Positions 26,067 to 33,179 of a DNA stretch of 64,000 nucleotides are shown here, piece after piece. Both the position numbers and the translations under genes were made by a program. The DNA comes from Streptomyces kanamyceticus (lineage in GTDB: Bacteria; Actinomycetota; Actinomycetes; Streptomycetales; Streptomycetaceae), in NCBI RefSeq assembly GCF_008704495.1, contig NZ_CP023699.1, forward strand, positions 6,696,001 to 6,760,000, in the 5' to 3' direction. A model generated the notes under the pieces. It was given only the letters and a program-made list of their open reading frames with translations, did no database searches and was not told the origin of the DNA. The first letter of the stretch is position 1, and each line of letters starts with the position of its first letter.

Positions 26067-27542
26067 ATGACGACGACCACTCCACCCGCACCCGCGGGTT
26101 CAACTCCCGCACTCAGTAAAGCGTCCGGCACTGACAATCGCCGCGGGCCGCTGCTCGCGGTCGTGCTGGCCGCCCAGTTCATGGCCCCGCTCGACGTCTT
26201 CATCGTCAATGTCGCGGCGCCCACCATCCGCACCGAACTGCACGCGTCCGGCGCCGGGTTGCAGCTGGTGATCGCCGGTTACACCATCACGTACGCCGTA
26301 CTCCTGATCACCGGCGCCCGCCTCGGCGAGCGCGTCGGCCACCGCCGCGTCTACCTCGGCGGGCTCGCGGTCTTCACCGCGGCCTCGCTGGCCTGCGGAC
26401 TCGCCCAGAGCACCGGCGAGTTGATCGCCTTCCGGCTGCTGCAGGGCGCGGGCTCCGCAATCCTCATCCCGCAGGTGCTCAGCCTGATCCAGCGCAACTT
26501 CACGGGCGAGGCGCGGGTGAAGGCGCTCGGGGCGTACTCGGCGGTCCTCGCGACCGGTGCCGCCGCCGGGCAGGTGCTCGGCGGGATCCTCGTCAGCGCC
26601 GACCTGTTCGGCACCGGCTGGCGCCCGGTCTTCCTGGTCAATGTGCCGGTCGGCCTGGTGCTGCTCGTCGCGGCGGTGCGCGTGCTGCCACGCGACGAGG
26701 TCGGCCGAAGGGCCGAGCGGGCGGCGGGGCGGGCGCGCGGGCTCGACCTGCCGGGCCTCGTGCTGCTCGGCGCCGCCGTCTCGCTGTTCACGGTGCCGCT
26801 GGTGCTCGGGCAGGAGGCGGACTGGCCGCTGTGGTCCTGGCTGTCGATGGCCGCCGCGGTGGTGCTCTTCGCCCTCTTCCGCGCGTACGAGTCCCGGCTC
26901 GCGCGCCGCGGCGGTGCGCCGCTGATCGCGCCGCGGGTCCTGCGCACGCCCGGGATCGGCCTCGCGGTCTTCCGGATCGTCGCCGTGATGGCGGTCAACG
27001 CGGGCTTCCTGTTCGCGCTCACGCTGCACGTCCAGAGCGGCCTCGGCTACAGCCCGCTGCGCGCGGGTCTCACCTTCGCGCCGACCGCCGCGGCCTTCGG
27101 CCTGGTCGGCCTGGTGTGGCGGCGCTGGCCGCAGGCGCTCCAACGGACGCTGATTCCGGGCGGGTTCGCGCTGACCGCGGTATCGACGGCCGCGGTGGGG
27201 CTGCTCCTGCGCGACGGCGGCGACGGCGGACCCTGGCTCTACGTGGCCTTCGTGGGCGTCGGCGGCGGGCTCTCCCTCGGCTTCGGCCCGACGCTCACGC
27301 GGGCGCTCGCCGGGGTACGGGCCGAGGACGCGGCGGACGCCAGCGGGCTGCTCTCGACGGTCACACAGCTCGGCCAATTGACCGGAGTCGCCGCCTTCGG
27401 AGCGTTCTTCTTGAACCGTCTTGAGTCGCAAGGGGCCCCTGGGGCGTATTCATCCGGCAACGCGCTCCTGGTGTGCTTCTACGCGCTGGCCTCGGTGGCC
27501 GCACTGGGCGCCGTGTCCGGACTGGTACGAATGCGTCGCTGA
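26067..27542 (+). CDS. MFS transporter, DHA2-type 14-TM drug exporter family
   Basis: 491 residues from ATG 26067. The first helix carries the DHA motif LDVFIVNVAAPTI (about 43-55). Motif A is GARLGERVGHRRVY (about 82-95). A motif C-like AVLATGAAAGQVLGGIL follows in helix 5. About 14 hydrophobic helices are visible, with a basic loop RRAERAAGRARG in the middle. It probably exports a small drug-like compound using the proton gradient. It is divergent from the MmyB-like regulator, the usual arrangement for a regulator and its exporter. Confidence 0.9.
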   Translation: MTTTTPPAPAGSTPALSKASGTDNRRGPLLAVVLAAQFMAPLDVFIVNVAAPTIRTELHASGAGLQLVIAGYTITYAVLLITGARLGERVGHRRVYLGGLAVFTAASLACGLAQSTGELIAFRLLQGAGSAILIPQVLSLIQRNFTGEARVKALGAYSAVLATGAAAGQVLGGILVSADLFGTGWRPVFLVNVPVGLVLLVAAVRVLPRDEVGRRAERAAGRARGLDLPGLVLLGAAVSLFTVPLVLGQEADWPLWSWLSMAAAVVLFALFRAYESRLARRGGAPLIAPRVLRTPGIGLAVFRIVAVMAVNAGFLFALTLHVQSGLGYSPLRAGLTFAPTAAAFGLVGLVWRRWPQALQRTLIPGGFALTAVSTAAVGLLLRDGGDGGPWLYVAFVGVGGGLSLGFGPTLTRALAGVRAEDAADASGLLSTVTQLGQLTGVAAFGAFFLNRLESQGAPGAYSSGNALLVCFYALASVAALGAVSGLVRMRR

Positions 27543-27612
27543 CCGGGTCGCTCAGAGCGTGGCAGAATCGGACGGCCGGAAGGGGACGCAGCCCGACGGG
27601 AGGGAGAGCGCG

Positions 27613-27795
27613 ATGCCTGCGAGCATCCTCGGAGAGGTCGACCACCTCTCCGACGCGGCGGCGATACGGAGTCGAGCCGCGCTCCGCACCCTCCTGGACT
27701 GCCCTTCCTGCGGCTCGTCCCACGTCGCCCAAGTGCTCGGTGACAACGGCGGAGTCTCGTACGTCTGCACCGCCTGCGGCCACAGCTGGAGCTGA
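27613..27795 (+). CDS. 60-residue zinc-ribbon microprotein
   Basis: ATG 27613 preceded by GGGAGGGAGAG. An N-terminal helix (HLSDAAAIRSRAALRTLLD) is followed by CPSC and, 19 residues on, CTAC, a four-cysteine zinc ribbon. It could be a zinc-binding adaptor; no function is known to me. The next microprotein starts 3 nt after its stop, so the two are one unit. Confidence 0.7.
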   Translation: MPASILGEVDHLSDAAAIRSRAALRTLLDCPSCGSSHVAQVLGDNGGVSYVCTACGHSWS

Positions 27796-27798
27796 TCG

Positions 27799-28032
27799 AT
27801 GGGTGCACACAGGCGAAAGTGCGACTGGTGCGGCAGTGGTACGCCGATCGTCCGCGACATGGAACCGGTCAACCCGGACTACCAGTACTGGTGCGAGGAA
27901 TGCGCACGGGCGCTGATCATAAAGGGCGACCCCATCGAGACCTACCGCGAACTCGAAGGGGAGCCGATCTACGGTCGGCTGCTCGACGAGCACTGCACGC
28001 TCAAGAGGTTCTACTCGTTCGCGACCGCGTGA
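27799..28032 (+). CDS. 77-residue zinc-binding microprotein
   Basis: ATG start. CDWCG near residue 8 and CEEC near residue 32 form another likely zinc site (MGAHRRKCDWCGSG ... YQYWCEECARAL). It is translationally adjacent to the zinc-ribbon gene. The 3' end overlaps the minus-strand GT87 gene by 32 bp, which makes one of the two ends less certain. Function unknown. Confidence 0.65.
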   Translation: MGAHRRKCDWCGSGTPIVRDMEPVNPDYQYWCEECARALIIKGDPIETYRELEGEPIYGRLLDEHCTLKRFYSFATA

Positions 28033-29284
28033 GCGCGATCAGCAGGAACGCGCAGGCGGTCACTACGTAGAGGGCCGACAGCGTCATCTGGCCATAATTC
28101 TGGGCGAGTTCCAGCCGACCTTCGCCGTGCGGCACCCACCAGAGGGCGTACGAGCAGAAGGCCAGGGACGCGGCCCCGGCGACCGCCCACCGGACCCGGC
28201 CGCCCCGGCGCGCCGCCTCCGCCCCGAGCAGCAGCAGCATCGGCACGCACCACACCCAGTGGTGCGACCACGACACCGGACTGACGAGGAGCGCCGTCGC
28301 CGCGCAGGACAGGGCCGCCCAGGCCCGTTCCCCGCGCAGCGCGGCGGCCACCGCGGCCCCGAGGCCCGCCGCGGCCACCAGGACGGCCACCGCGACCCAC
28401 CACAGGCCCGGATCGCCGGTGTGCAGGAGCCGGGCGAGGACGCCGCGCAGCGACTGGTTCGCCGTGTCCTCGGCGAGACCGACCCGGCCCGCCTCGAAGA
28501 CCATCCGGGTCCAGAACCGGAGTGAGTCGTACGGCAGGGCGGCGGCCGCGAGCAGCGTCGCGCAGCCGAACGCGGCGACCGCCACGCACGCGTGGCGCAC
28601 GGGAGGCCGCCACGCACCGCGCCGCAGCGCCTCGGCGCCGCCGACCAGGAGCAGGAACACCACGAAGAGCGCGGGCGTGAGCTTGACCGCCGCCGCGACC
28701 CCGATCCCCACCCCCGCCCAGCGGTGTCCCGGTCGGCCGGGACGCCGGGTCAGGTCCCACAGGACCAGGACGGCGAGCAGCAGGTTGATCTGTCCGTACC
28801 GCAGGGTCGTCCACACCGGCTCGCACCAGACCGCGGCCGCGGAGACCCACAGGACGCTCCGCGCGTGCGCGGGCAGCCCGGTGAGGCGCAAGGAGAGGCG
28901 CACCAGCGCGACCAGCAGGAGCAGGTTCCCCAGGGTCGCCAGGGTGCGCATGTCCGCCGTGTCCAGGAGCGTCAGCGGGGTGAACAGGAGGGCGGCGAAC
29001 GGCGGGTAGGTCGTGGGCAGGCCGGCCTCGGTGGTGCGCAGCGCGTAGAGGTCGCCGCCCGCACGCACGGTCGCGCCCTCGGCCCGGTAGACCAGCAGGT
29101 CGATCATCGAGACGTCGGCGGCGCGCTGCGCGAGCCAGAAGGCCGTGAAGGAGAGCAGGCAGGCCCCGGCGGCAGGCGGTACACGGCGGTGGACGGCGGC
29201 GAGCGCGAGCACGGTCACGAAAGGCGACAGTACCGGTCGGTACCGGGCGTATCGGGCCAGAACGGAATCGATTTGGTGGAGCAC
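28001..29284 (-). CDS. GT87 (DUF2029) polyprenol-phosphate-mannose-dependent transferase-like protein
   Basis: About 427 residues if GTG 29284 is used. A TTG at 29335 is also in frame but would overlap the tRNA-Ala promoter zone, and no start has a good ribosome site. About 10 hydrophobic helices are seen. Typical DUF2029 features are an acidic motif in the first loop (MIDLLVYRAEG), TYPPFAALLF, LRYGQINLLLAVLVLWDL, AAVKLTPALFVVFLLL, TANQSLRGVL and VSPVSWSHHWVW. Members use polyprenyl-phosphate mannose to extend mannans or glycolipids outside the membrane. It lies between the two tRNA-Ala genes, transcribed toward the microproteins. Confidence 0.82.
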   Translation of the reverse strand: MLHQIDSVLARYARYRPVLSPFVTVLALAAVHRRVPPAAGACLLSFTAFWLAQRAADVSMIDLLVYRAEGATVRAGGDLYALRTTEAGLPTTYPPFAALLFTPLTLLDTADMRTLATLGNLLLLVALVRLSLRLTGLPAHARSVLWVSAAAVWCEPVWTTLRYGQINLLLAVLVLWDLTRRPGRPGHRWAGVGIGVAAAVKLTPALFVVFLLLVGGAEALRRGAWRPPVRHACVAVAAFGCATLLAAAALPYDSLRFWTRMVFEAGRVGLAEDTANQSLRGVLARLLHTGDPGLWWVAVAVLVAAAGLGAAVAAALRGERAWAALSCAATALLVSPVSWSHHWVWCVPMLLLLGAEAARRGGRVRWAVAGAASLAFCSYALWWVPHGEGRLELAQNYGQMTLSALYVVTACAFLLIALTRSRTSRTS

Positions 29285-29339
29285 GGGGGAGACCGTGTAA
29301 TGTTGGCGAAGCCGCCGGGGGAACCGGGCGGACAAGCAA

Positions 29340-29412
29340 GGGGCTATAGCTCAGTTGGTAGAGCGCCTGCATGGCATGCAGGAGGTCAGGAGTTCAATTC
29401 TCCTTAGCTCCA
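29340..29412 (+). tRNA. tRNA-Ala (anticodon GGC), copy 2
   Basis: 73 nt, identical to 24856-24928 (offset 4484 bp). Identity also covers GCAA just upstream and CACAG just downstream. A possible -10 box TAATGT lies at 29298-29303. Terminator at 29453-29487. Confidence 0.97.
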
Positions 29413-29452
29413 CAGAAGAGAAGTTCTTGAGTTCGCTCAAGGTGACTTCCCG

Positions 29453-29487
29453 AGATCCCGTCCGGTCGATTCGACCGGGCGGGATCT
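29453..29487 (+). terminator. Terminator after tRNA-Ala copy 2
   Basis: AGATCCCG(T/C)CCGGTCG arms at 29453-29468 and 29472-29487 around an ATT loop, with one G-U pair. Related in sequence to the terminator of copy 1 (shared AGATCCCG ... CGGGATCT). Confidence 0.88.
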
Positions 29488-29609
29488 TGTCGTTTCCGGA
29501 GGTCTTTCGAGGGCTGCCGTCAACTCGCGGCGGACACCGGCAAGTTGTCGTGCGAGAGCGGCCACGGGTGGCTGCGTGGTCGAGCGGGGGCGTTGTCAGT
29601 GCGTCCTTG

Positions 29610-29615
29610 TAGCCT
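29610..29615 (+). promoter_or_regulatory. -10 box for a leaderless mRNA of the 29623 gene
   Basis: TAGCCT, then 7 nt to ATG 29623, with no ribosome site. Confidence 0.45.
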
Positions 29616-29622
29616 CCGCCGC

Positions 29623-30207
29623 ATGACAACTGAACTGACCCAAGATCCGCGTCCGATCTTCGCCAGGGCACTTGACCAAGCCGAGAAGCAGGTCGCGGCG
29701 GTGAGCCCCGCCGAGTTAGGCAACCGCACTCCCTGTGCCGACTACGACGTCCGCGAGCTGCTCGGGCACGTGGTCTCCGTACTGCACAAGCTCGTCCGCG
29801 TCGGCAACGGAGACGATGCGCGCGACGTCCCCGACGTGATCGACGGCATCGCCGACGACGGCTGGGCAAGTGCGTTCGCCCAGGCCCGTGCCGAGGTCGA
29901 GCGGGTGTGGGCCGATGACGAGAAGCTGGACCGCATGGTCGAGCTGCCGTGGGCCACGCTGCCTGGCCGGACCGCTCTGGATGCCTACACCCACGAGTTC
30001 ACGGTGCATTCCTGGGACCTCGCCCATGCCACCCGGCGGCTCGCCGGGCTCGACCCCGACCTCGGCTCGCGGGCACTCGACGCCTTCGCGAAGTTCGCGC
30101 CGCCGGAGGCCCGCGGCGAGGAGGGCCCGTTCGGCCCGGTCGTACCGGTGCCCGACGACGCCGACGTCTACACCCGGCTGGCCGCCTACGCGGGGCGCCG
30201 ACCCTAG
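29623..30207 (+). CDS. TIGR03086 family DinB-fold metal-binding protein
   Basis: 194 residues from ATG 29623. The motif sequence AELGNRTPCADYDVRELLGHVV (described in parts: PCADYDV, LLGHV) with its helix-end His is the mycothiol-dependent maleylpyruvate isomerase-like/DinB signature. A second metal His lies in YTHEFTVHSWDLAHA. These helical-bundle proteins bind a divalent metal through three His and often use mycothiol. Substrate unknown. It converges on the next gene and overlaps it by 4 nt at the stop codons. Confidence 0.88.
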   Translation: MTTELTQDPRPIFARALDQAEKQVAAVSPAELGNRTPCADYDVRELLGHVVSVLHKLVRVGNGDDARDVPDVIDGIADDGWASAFAQARAEVERVWADDEKLDRMVELPWATLPGRTALDAYTHEFTVHSWDLAHATRRLAGLDPDLGSRALDAFAKFAPPEARGEEGPFGPVVPVPDDADVYTRLAAYAGRRP

Positions 30208-31778
30208 TCGCCCAGGCCGCGTCCGCGCGGGAGCGCGGCCGGTGCCGGTGGGCGGGCTGCGGGAGCGGTCGCGGGGTCCTCCTCGATACGCAGGGCGAGC
30301 GCGGGGCAGCGGCGTACCGCGCGAAAAGCGTGCGCTTCGGAGTAGCGCGGTACGGAGGCCTCCGCCACCGAGGGGAAGCCGTCGGGGCCCAACTGGATGA
30401 GCTCCGGGACGATGTCCGCGCACAGCCCGTGCCCCTGGCAGAGCGTCCAGTCGACGGCCAGCCTGCGGCCGGTGGGCGCCTCCCCCTGGGGAATCTCCTC
30501 CTGGAGGGGCAGGAAGCCTTCGACGGGACGCCCGCAGCCGCCGCCAAGGACGTGCGCCGCGAGATCGTCCGTGAACGCGGAGATCGCCGACTCCAGGAAG
30601 GCGGCCGAGCCGTCGGGGTGCTTGCACGCCCCGCGCCGCTTGACCGCCCGGGTCACCTCGCGCAGCGCCTCCAGCGCGGTCGGGCCACCGCCCTGCAGTA
30701 CGTCCGCGAGGCCGCGGGCGGCGGCGGGCAGTCCGCGATAGCAGGGGCCGCACTGCCCGGAACTCTCGGCGGCCAGCCATCGCGCCACCCGCAGCGACTC
30801 CCCGAGCGGGCAGGTGTCCTCGCCGATCGGCAGGATCGCGCCCGCGCCGAGCGCGCCCCCGCAGGCGTCCAGGGAGGCGCGCGAGACCACCGCGTCGTGC
30901 GCGGTGACGGCGTCGAGCCACCTGCCGTGATAGCCGCCGGTCAGCACGCCCTGGAGGAGCGCGGGGGCACCGGCGAGCTGGAGGACGTACGCCAGCGGCA
31001 CCCCGGTGGGCACTTCGAGGACCATCGGCCTGGCGACCGCTCCGGAGAGGGTCAACAGGACCGTGCCCGGTTCGTCGCGCAGCCCGGTGCGGCAGTAGCG
31101 CTCGGCACCGGCCCGTGCGGCGACCGCGAGCTGCGCGAAGGTCTCGGCGTTGGACAGGAGCGTGGGCGCGCCGCCCACTCCGGAGTCGGCGGTGCGGACC
31201 TTGCGCCCCGGCGGCAGCGGTGGGCCGCCGTCCGCCGAGCGCACCAGGGCGGAGGACTCCCCGGTGACCATGCGGACCGGGTTGCGCTGCACACGCGCGC
31301 GCAGGCGCGATCCGCGCCGGTTGCCGAGGCCGCGCTCGGCGAGGGCGGCGGCCATCGACGCCTCGGTGGAGTCGCGGGTCACGCCGATGACGAGGGTGCG
31401 CGCGCCGAGGGCCTCGGCGGCGAGCAGGGCGCCGTCCAGGATGAGGTGCGGGGCCCGGTTGATCAGGACGGTGTCCTTGCGGCACGCGGGCTCGTCCTCG
31501 CTGCCGTTGACGACGACCACGGGGCGTACGCCACGCCGGATCGCCGCGTCCGCGACGGACCGCAGCTTGCGCGCGAAGGGGAAGCCCGCGCCGCCCCTGC
31601 CGCGCAGCGCGATCTGCTCGGCGAGGGCGGCGAGCGGCTCGCCCGCCATCGGCTCCAGGGGGCCGTGCACCTTCAGGTGCATGCCGAGATCGAGGCGTTC
31701 GACCAGGTCGAAGCCGGAGGTGAGCAGGGGCAGGCCGACGACGCGGACTTCGGGGACGTCGGGCAGTGGCGCGTTCAC
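30204..31778 (-). CDS. NuoF-like NADH/FMN/Fe-S oxidoreductase fused to a C-terminal ferredoxin
   Basis: 524 residues from GTG 31778. The NADH/FMN region has RGRGGAGFPFARKL (about 59-72) and NGSEDEPACRKDT (about 91-103), the NuoF Rossmann-like binding loops. An SLBB segment follows, then the N3-type 4Fe-4S site GQCGPC (about 338-343) with a later GACKHP. A C-terminal ferredoxin-like module (about 435-505) has CQGHGLC and RRCPALAL. A standalone NuoF with added ferredoxin suggests that NADH electrons pass through FMN and Fe-S to a partner other than complex I. That partner is probably the membrane protein at 31775-32752, whose stop overlaps this start by 4 nt. The Cys count at the N3 site should be checked by alignment. 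Confidence 0.88.
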   Translation of the reverse strand: MNAPLPDVPEVRVVGLPLLTSGFDLVERLDLGMHLKVHGPLEPMAGEPLAALAEQIALRGRGGAGFPFARKLRSVADAAIRRGVRPVVVVNGSEDEPACRKDTVLINRAPHLILDGALLAAEALGARTLVIGVTRDSTEASMAAALAERGLGNRRGSRLRARVQRNPVRMVTGESSALVRSADGGPPLPPGRKVRTADSGVGGAPTLLSNAETFAQLAVAARAGAERYCRTGLRDEPGTVLLTLSGAVARPMVLEVPTGVPLAYVLQLAGAPALLQGVLTGGYHGRWLDAVTAHDAVVSRASLDACGGALGAGAILPIGEDTCPLGESLRVARWLAAESSGQCGPCYRGLPAAARGLADVLQGGGPTALEALREVTRAVKRRGACKHPDGSAAFLESAISAFTDDLAAHVLGGGCGRPVEGFLPLQEEIPQGEAPTGRRLAVDWTLCQGHGLCADIVPELIQLGPDGFPSVAEASVPRYSEAHAFRAVRRCPALALRIEEDPATAPAARPPAPAALPRGRGLGD

Positions 31779-32752
31779 TGGTGGCCTCCGGTGGCGGGGC
31801 CGCTGTCGTACGTGGGGTCGTAGACGGGCTGCGGGGCGGTGTCGTACGTGGGCTGGGGGGCCACGTGGGGCGATTCGGCGGGTGGCGGCGGGGAGGGCGC
31901 GGGCCAGCGCCCCACGTGCTCGGTACGGGGCGGGGGATCGGCGGTGGCCAGCACGCGGTAGGCCGCCGAGATGCCGACGGCCGGGTCGGGCGCGGAGGCG
32001 GGGTCCCGCACCGGCGGCTCGGACCGGTGCGGGGGCGAGCCCGCCGGTTCGAGCAGGGCCAGGATTCTGGCGGCGACCCGCCGCTTGACCGAGGGCGGCG
32101 CCGAGCGCAGCGCGACCGCTCCGGCGACCGCGACCAGGCACGCGCAGTACAGGGCGATCACCCAGGGCTTCGGCGGGCGGCCCGCGTACAGGCCGTGCAG
32201 CAGCGCCGCGCACCAGGCGGGATAGGCCAGCATGTGCAGCGCCCGCCAGCGCGAGGCGACCCTCGCGGGCGAGGCGAAGGCGCTGCGCAGGGCCCCGGTG
32301 ACGCTCGTGAGCACCATCAGGAGGCCCGCGAGCGAGCCGAGTCCGACGAGTCCCGCGCTGCCGGTCACGCCGAGCCCGAAGGGCACCAGGGCGCCCAGGA
32401 GCGACACGTGGTCGAGCGCGACCTTGACGGTGCCGTGCAGGAGCAGGAAGCCGACGGCGGCGACCGAGGTGGCCCGGTGCACGGCCTGGGCGAGCAGCCG
32501 CTGGCGCGAGCGCAGGAAGAGGCCGTCCGTGGCGACCAGGCCCCAGACCACGGCCGCGGTGAGGGAGACCAGGCACAGGACGCCGGTGGTGAAGTCGAGC
32601 GCCGAACGGAAGCCGTCCCCGCTCGCGAAGACGAGGAGCGGTATCAGGAGCAGTGCCGCGGCCCCTAAGGATCTCCGGGTGTTCCTGCTCGGATCGAGGA
32701 AGGCGGGGCGGCGCGAACGGGGGAGCGGACGGTGCGGGTTCAGAGGGTTCAT
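31775..32752 (-). CDS. Multi-helix membrane protein with paired histidines, likely heme b electron carrier
   Basis: 325 residues from ATG 32752 (GGAG 8 nt upstream). About six transmembrane helices lie in residues 27-220. Histidines sit in helix positions suited to two b-type hemes: QAVHRATSVA, FLLLHGTVKV, RALHMLAYPA and ALLHGLYAG, as in ferric reductase-like or cytochrome b561-like domains. The C-terminal 110 residues are Pro-rich and disordered with PTYD/PVYD repeats. The stop overlaps the NuoF-like start (GTGA), so the two are translated together and probably form an NADH-driven transmembrane electron pathway. The acceptor is unknown. Confidence 0.78.
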   Translation of the reverse strand: MNPLNPHRPLPRSRRPAFLDPSRNTRRSLGAAALLLIPLLVFASGDGFRSALDFTTGVLCLVSLTAAVVWGLVATDGLFLRSRQRLLAQAVHRATSVAAVGFLLLHGTVKVALDHVSLLGALVPFGLGVTGSAGLVGLGSLAGLLMVLTSVTGALRSAFASPARVASRWRALHMLAYPAWCAALLHGLYAGRPPKPWVIALYCACLVAVAGAVALRSAPPSVKRRVAARILALLEPAGSPPHRSEPPVRDPASAPDPAVGISAAYRVLATADPPPRTEHVGRWPAPSPPPPAESPHVAPQPTYDTAPQPVYDPTYDSGPATGGHQ

Positions 32753-32989
32753 GGGGCGGCTCCGAATTGGTTCGATCGCCGCATGCTAAATCGCTCCATA
32801 CCGACGGGTACGGGGTTTGAGTTATTGCGTTGTTATCAAAGCGCGACACGATCTTTGTGTTGCCCCGATAGAGGGCGGTACGCGGAGTAATCCTTGGCCA
32901 GGGTTGCGGCCCCTGGTGATGCGGGAGTGGTCGGGCGGTGGTGGCGGGCCCGGCGTGAAAGCCCGTCGCGGGGCGCACGAGGGCTGCGG

Positions 32990-32995
32990 TACCCT
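32990..32995 (+). promoter_or_regulatory. -10 box of the leuS leader transcript
   Basis: TACCCT, followed after 6 nt by the leader ATG at 33002. The message is probably leaderless. No good -35 is seen. The gap 32753-33001 otherwise holds an A/T-rich stretch near 32780-32860 likely to carry the divergent minus-strand promoter. Confidence 0.5.
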
Positions 32996-33001
32996 GACGC
33001 C

Positions 33002-33040
33002 ATGCGTGCCGTACGCCTTCTGCTTAGCGGGCCGCGCTGA
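33002..33040 (+). CDS. Leucine-codon leader peptide of leuS
   Basis: 12-residue frame MRAVRLLLSGPR ending in TGA, with consecutive codons CTT-CTG-CTT. CTT is rare in Streptomyces. It starts 6 nt after a -10 box and precedes hairpin 33047-33071, the terminator at 33086-33113 and leuS. This is the classical architecture of ribosome-mediated transcription attenuation: a ribosome waiting at the Leu codons would change the fold of the downstream RNA and allow readthrough into leuS. I infer the mechanism; the frame and codons are directly visible. Confidence 0.78.
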   Translation: MRAVRLLLSGPR

Positions 33041-33046
33041 TCAGTC

Positions 33047-33071
33047 CCGACCGCCGGTGAATCGCGGTCGG
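33047..33071 (+). promoter_or_regulatory. First hairpin of the leuS attenuator
   Basis: CCGACCGC (33047-33054) pairs with GCGGTCGG (33064-33071). Flanking GCCGCGC (33031-33037) can also pair with GCGCGGC (33077-33083), giving an alternative long stem that would be blocked by a ribosome stopped on the leader peptide. Confidence 0.6.
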
Positions 33072-33085
33072 AATCGGCGCGGCGT

Positions 33086-33113
33086 CCCCTCCTGTGCGAG
33101 GGGCATTTTTATT
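33086..33113 (+). terminator. Attenuator terminator upstream of leuS
   Basis: CCCCTC (33086-33091) pairs with GAGGGG (33098-33103), followed by CATTTTTATTT. A T-rich run is unusual at Streptomyces terminators, which strengthens the case for a real factor-independent attenuator. Confidence 0.78.
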
Positions 33114-33179
33114 TGACCTGGGCCGCCGTGGTGCCGGTCAATTCCGCAGGCAGAGACGATCGATGGAGCTTTGAGGATC

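Noticed and set aside
24775..29412. Integrated mobile element between the tRNA-Ala genes
   Set aside because: No integrase, excisionase or replication gene; both tRNAs are complete with own terminators, so a gene duplication is simpler.
31779..32978. Extension of the NuoF-like frame upstream
   Set aside because: It is a shadow of the membrane protein gene; GTG 31778 overlaps that gene's stop by 4 nt as expected for coupling.
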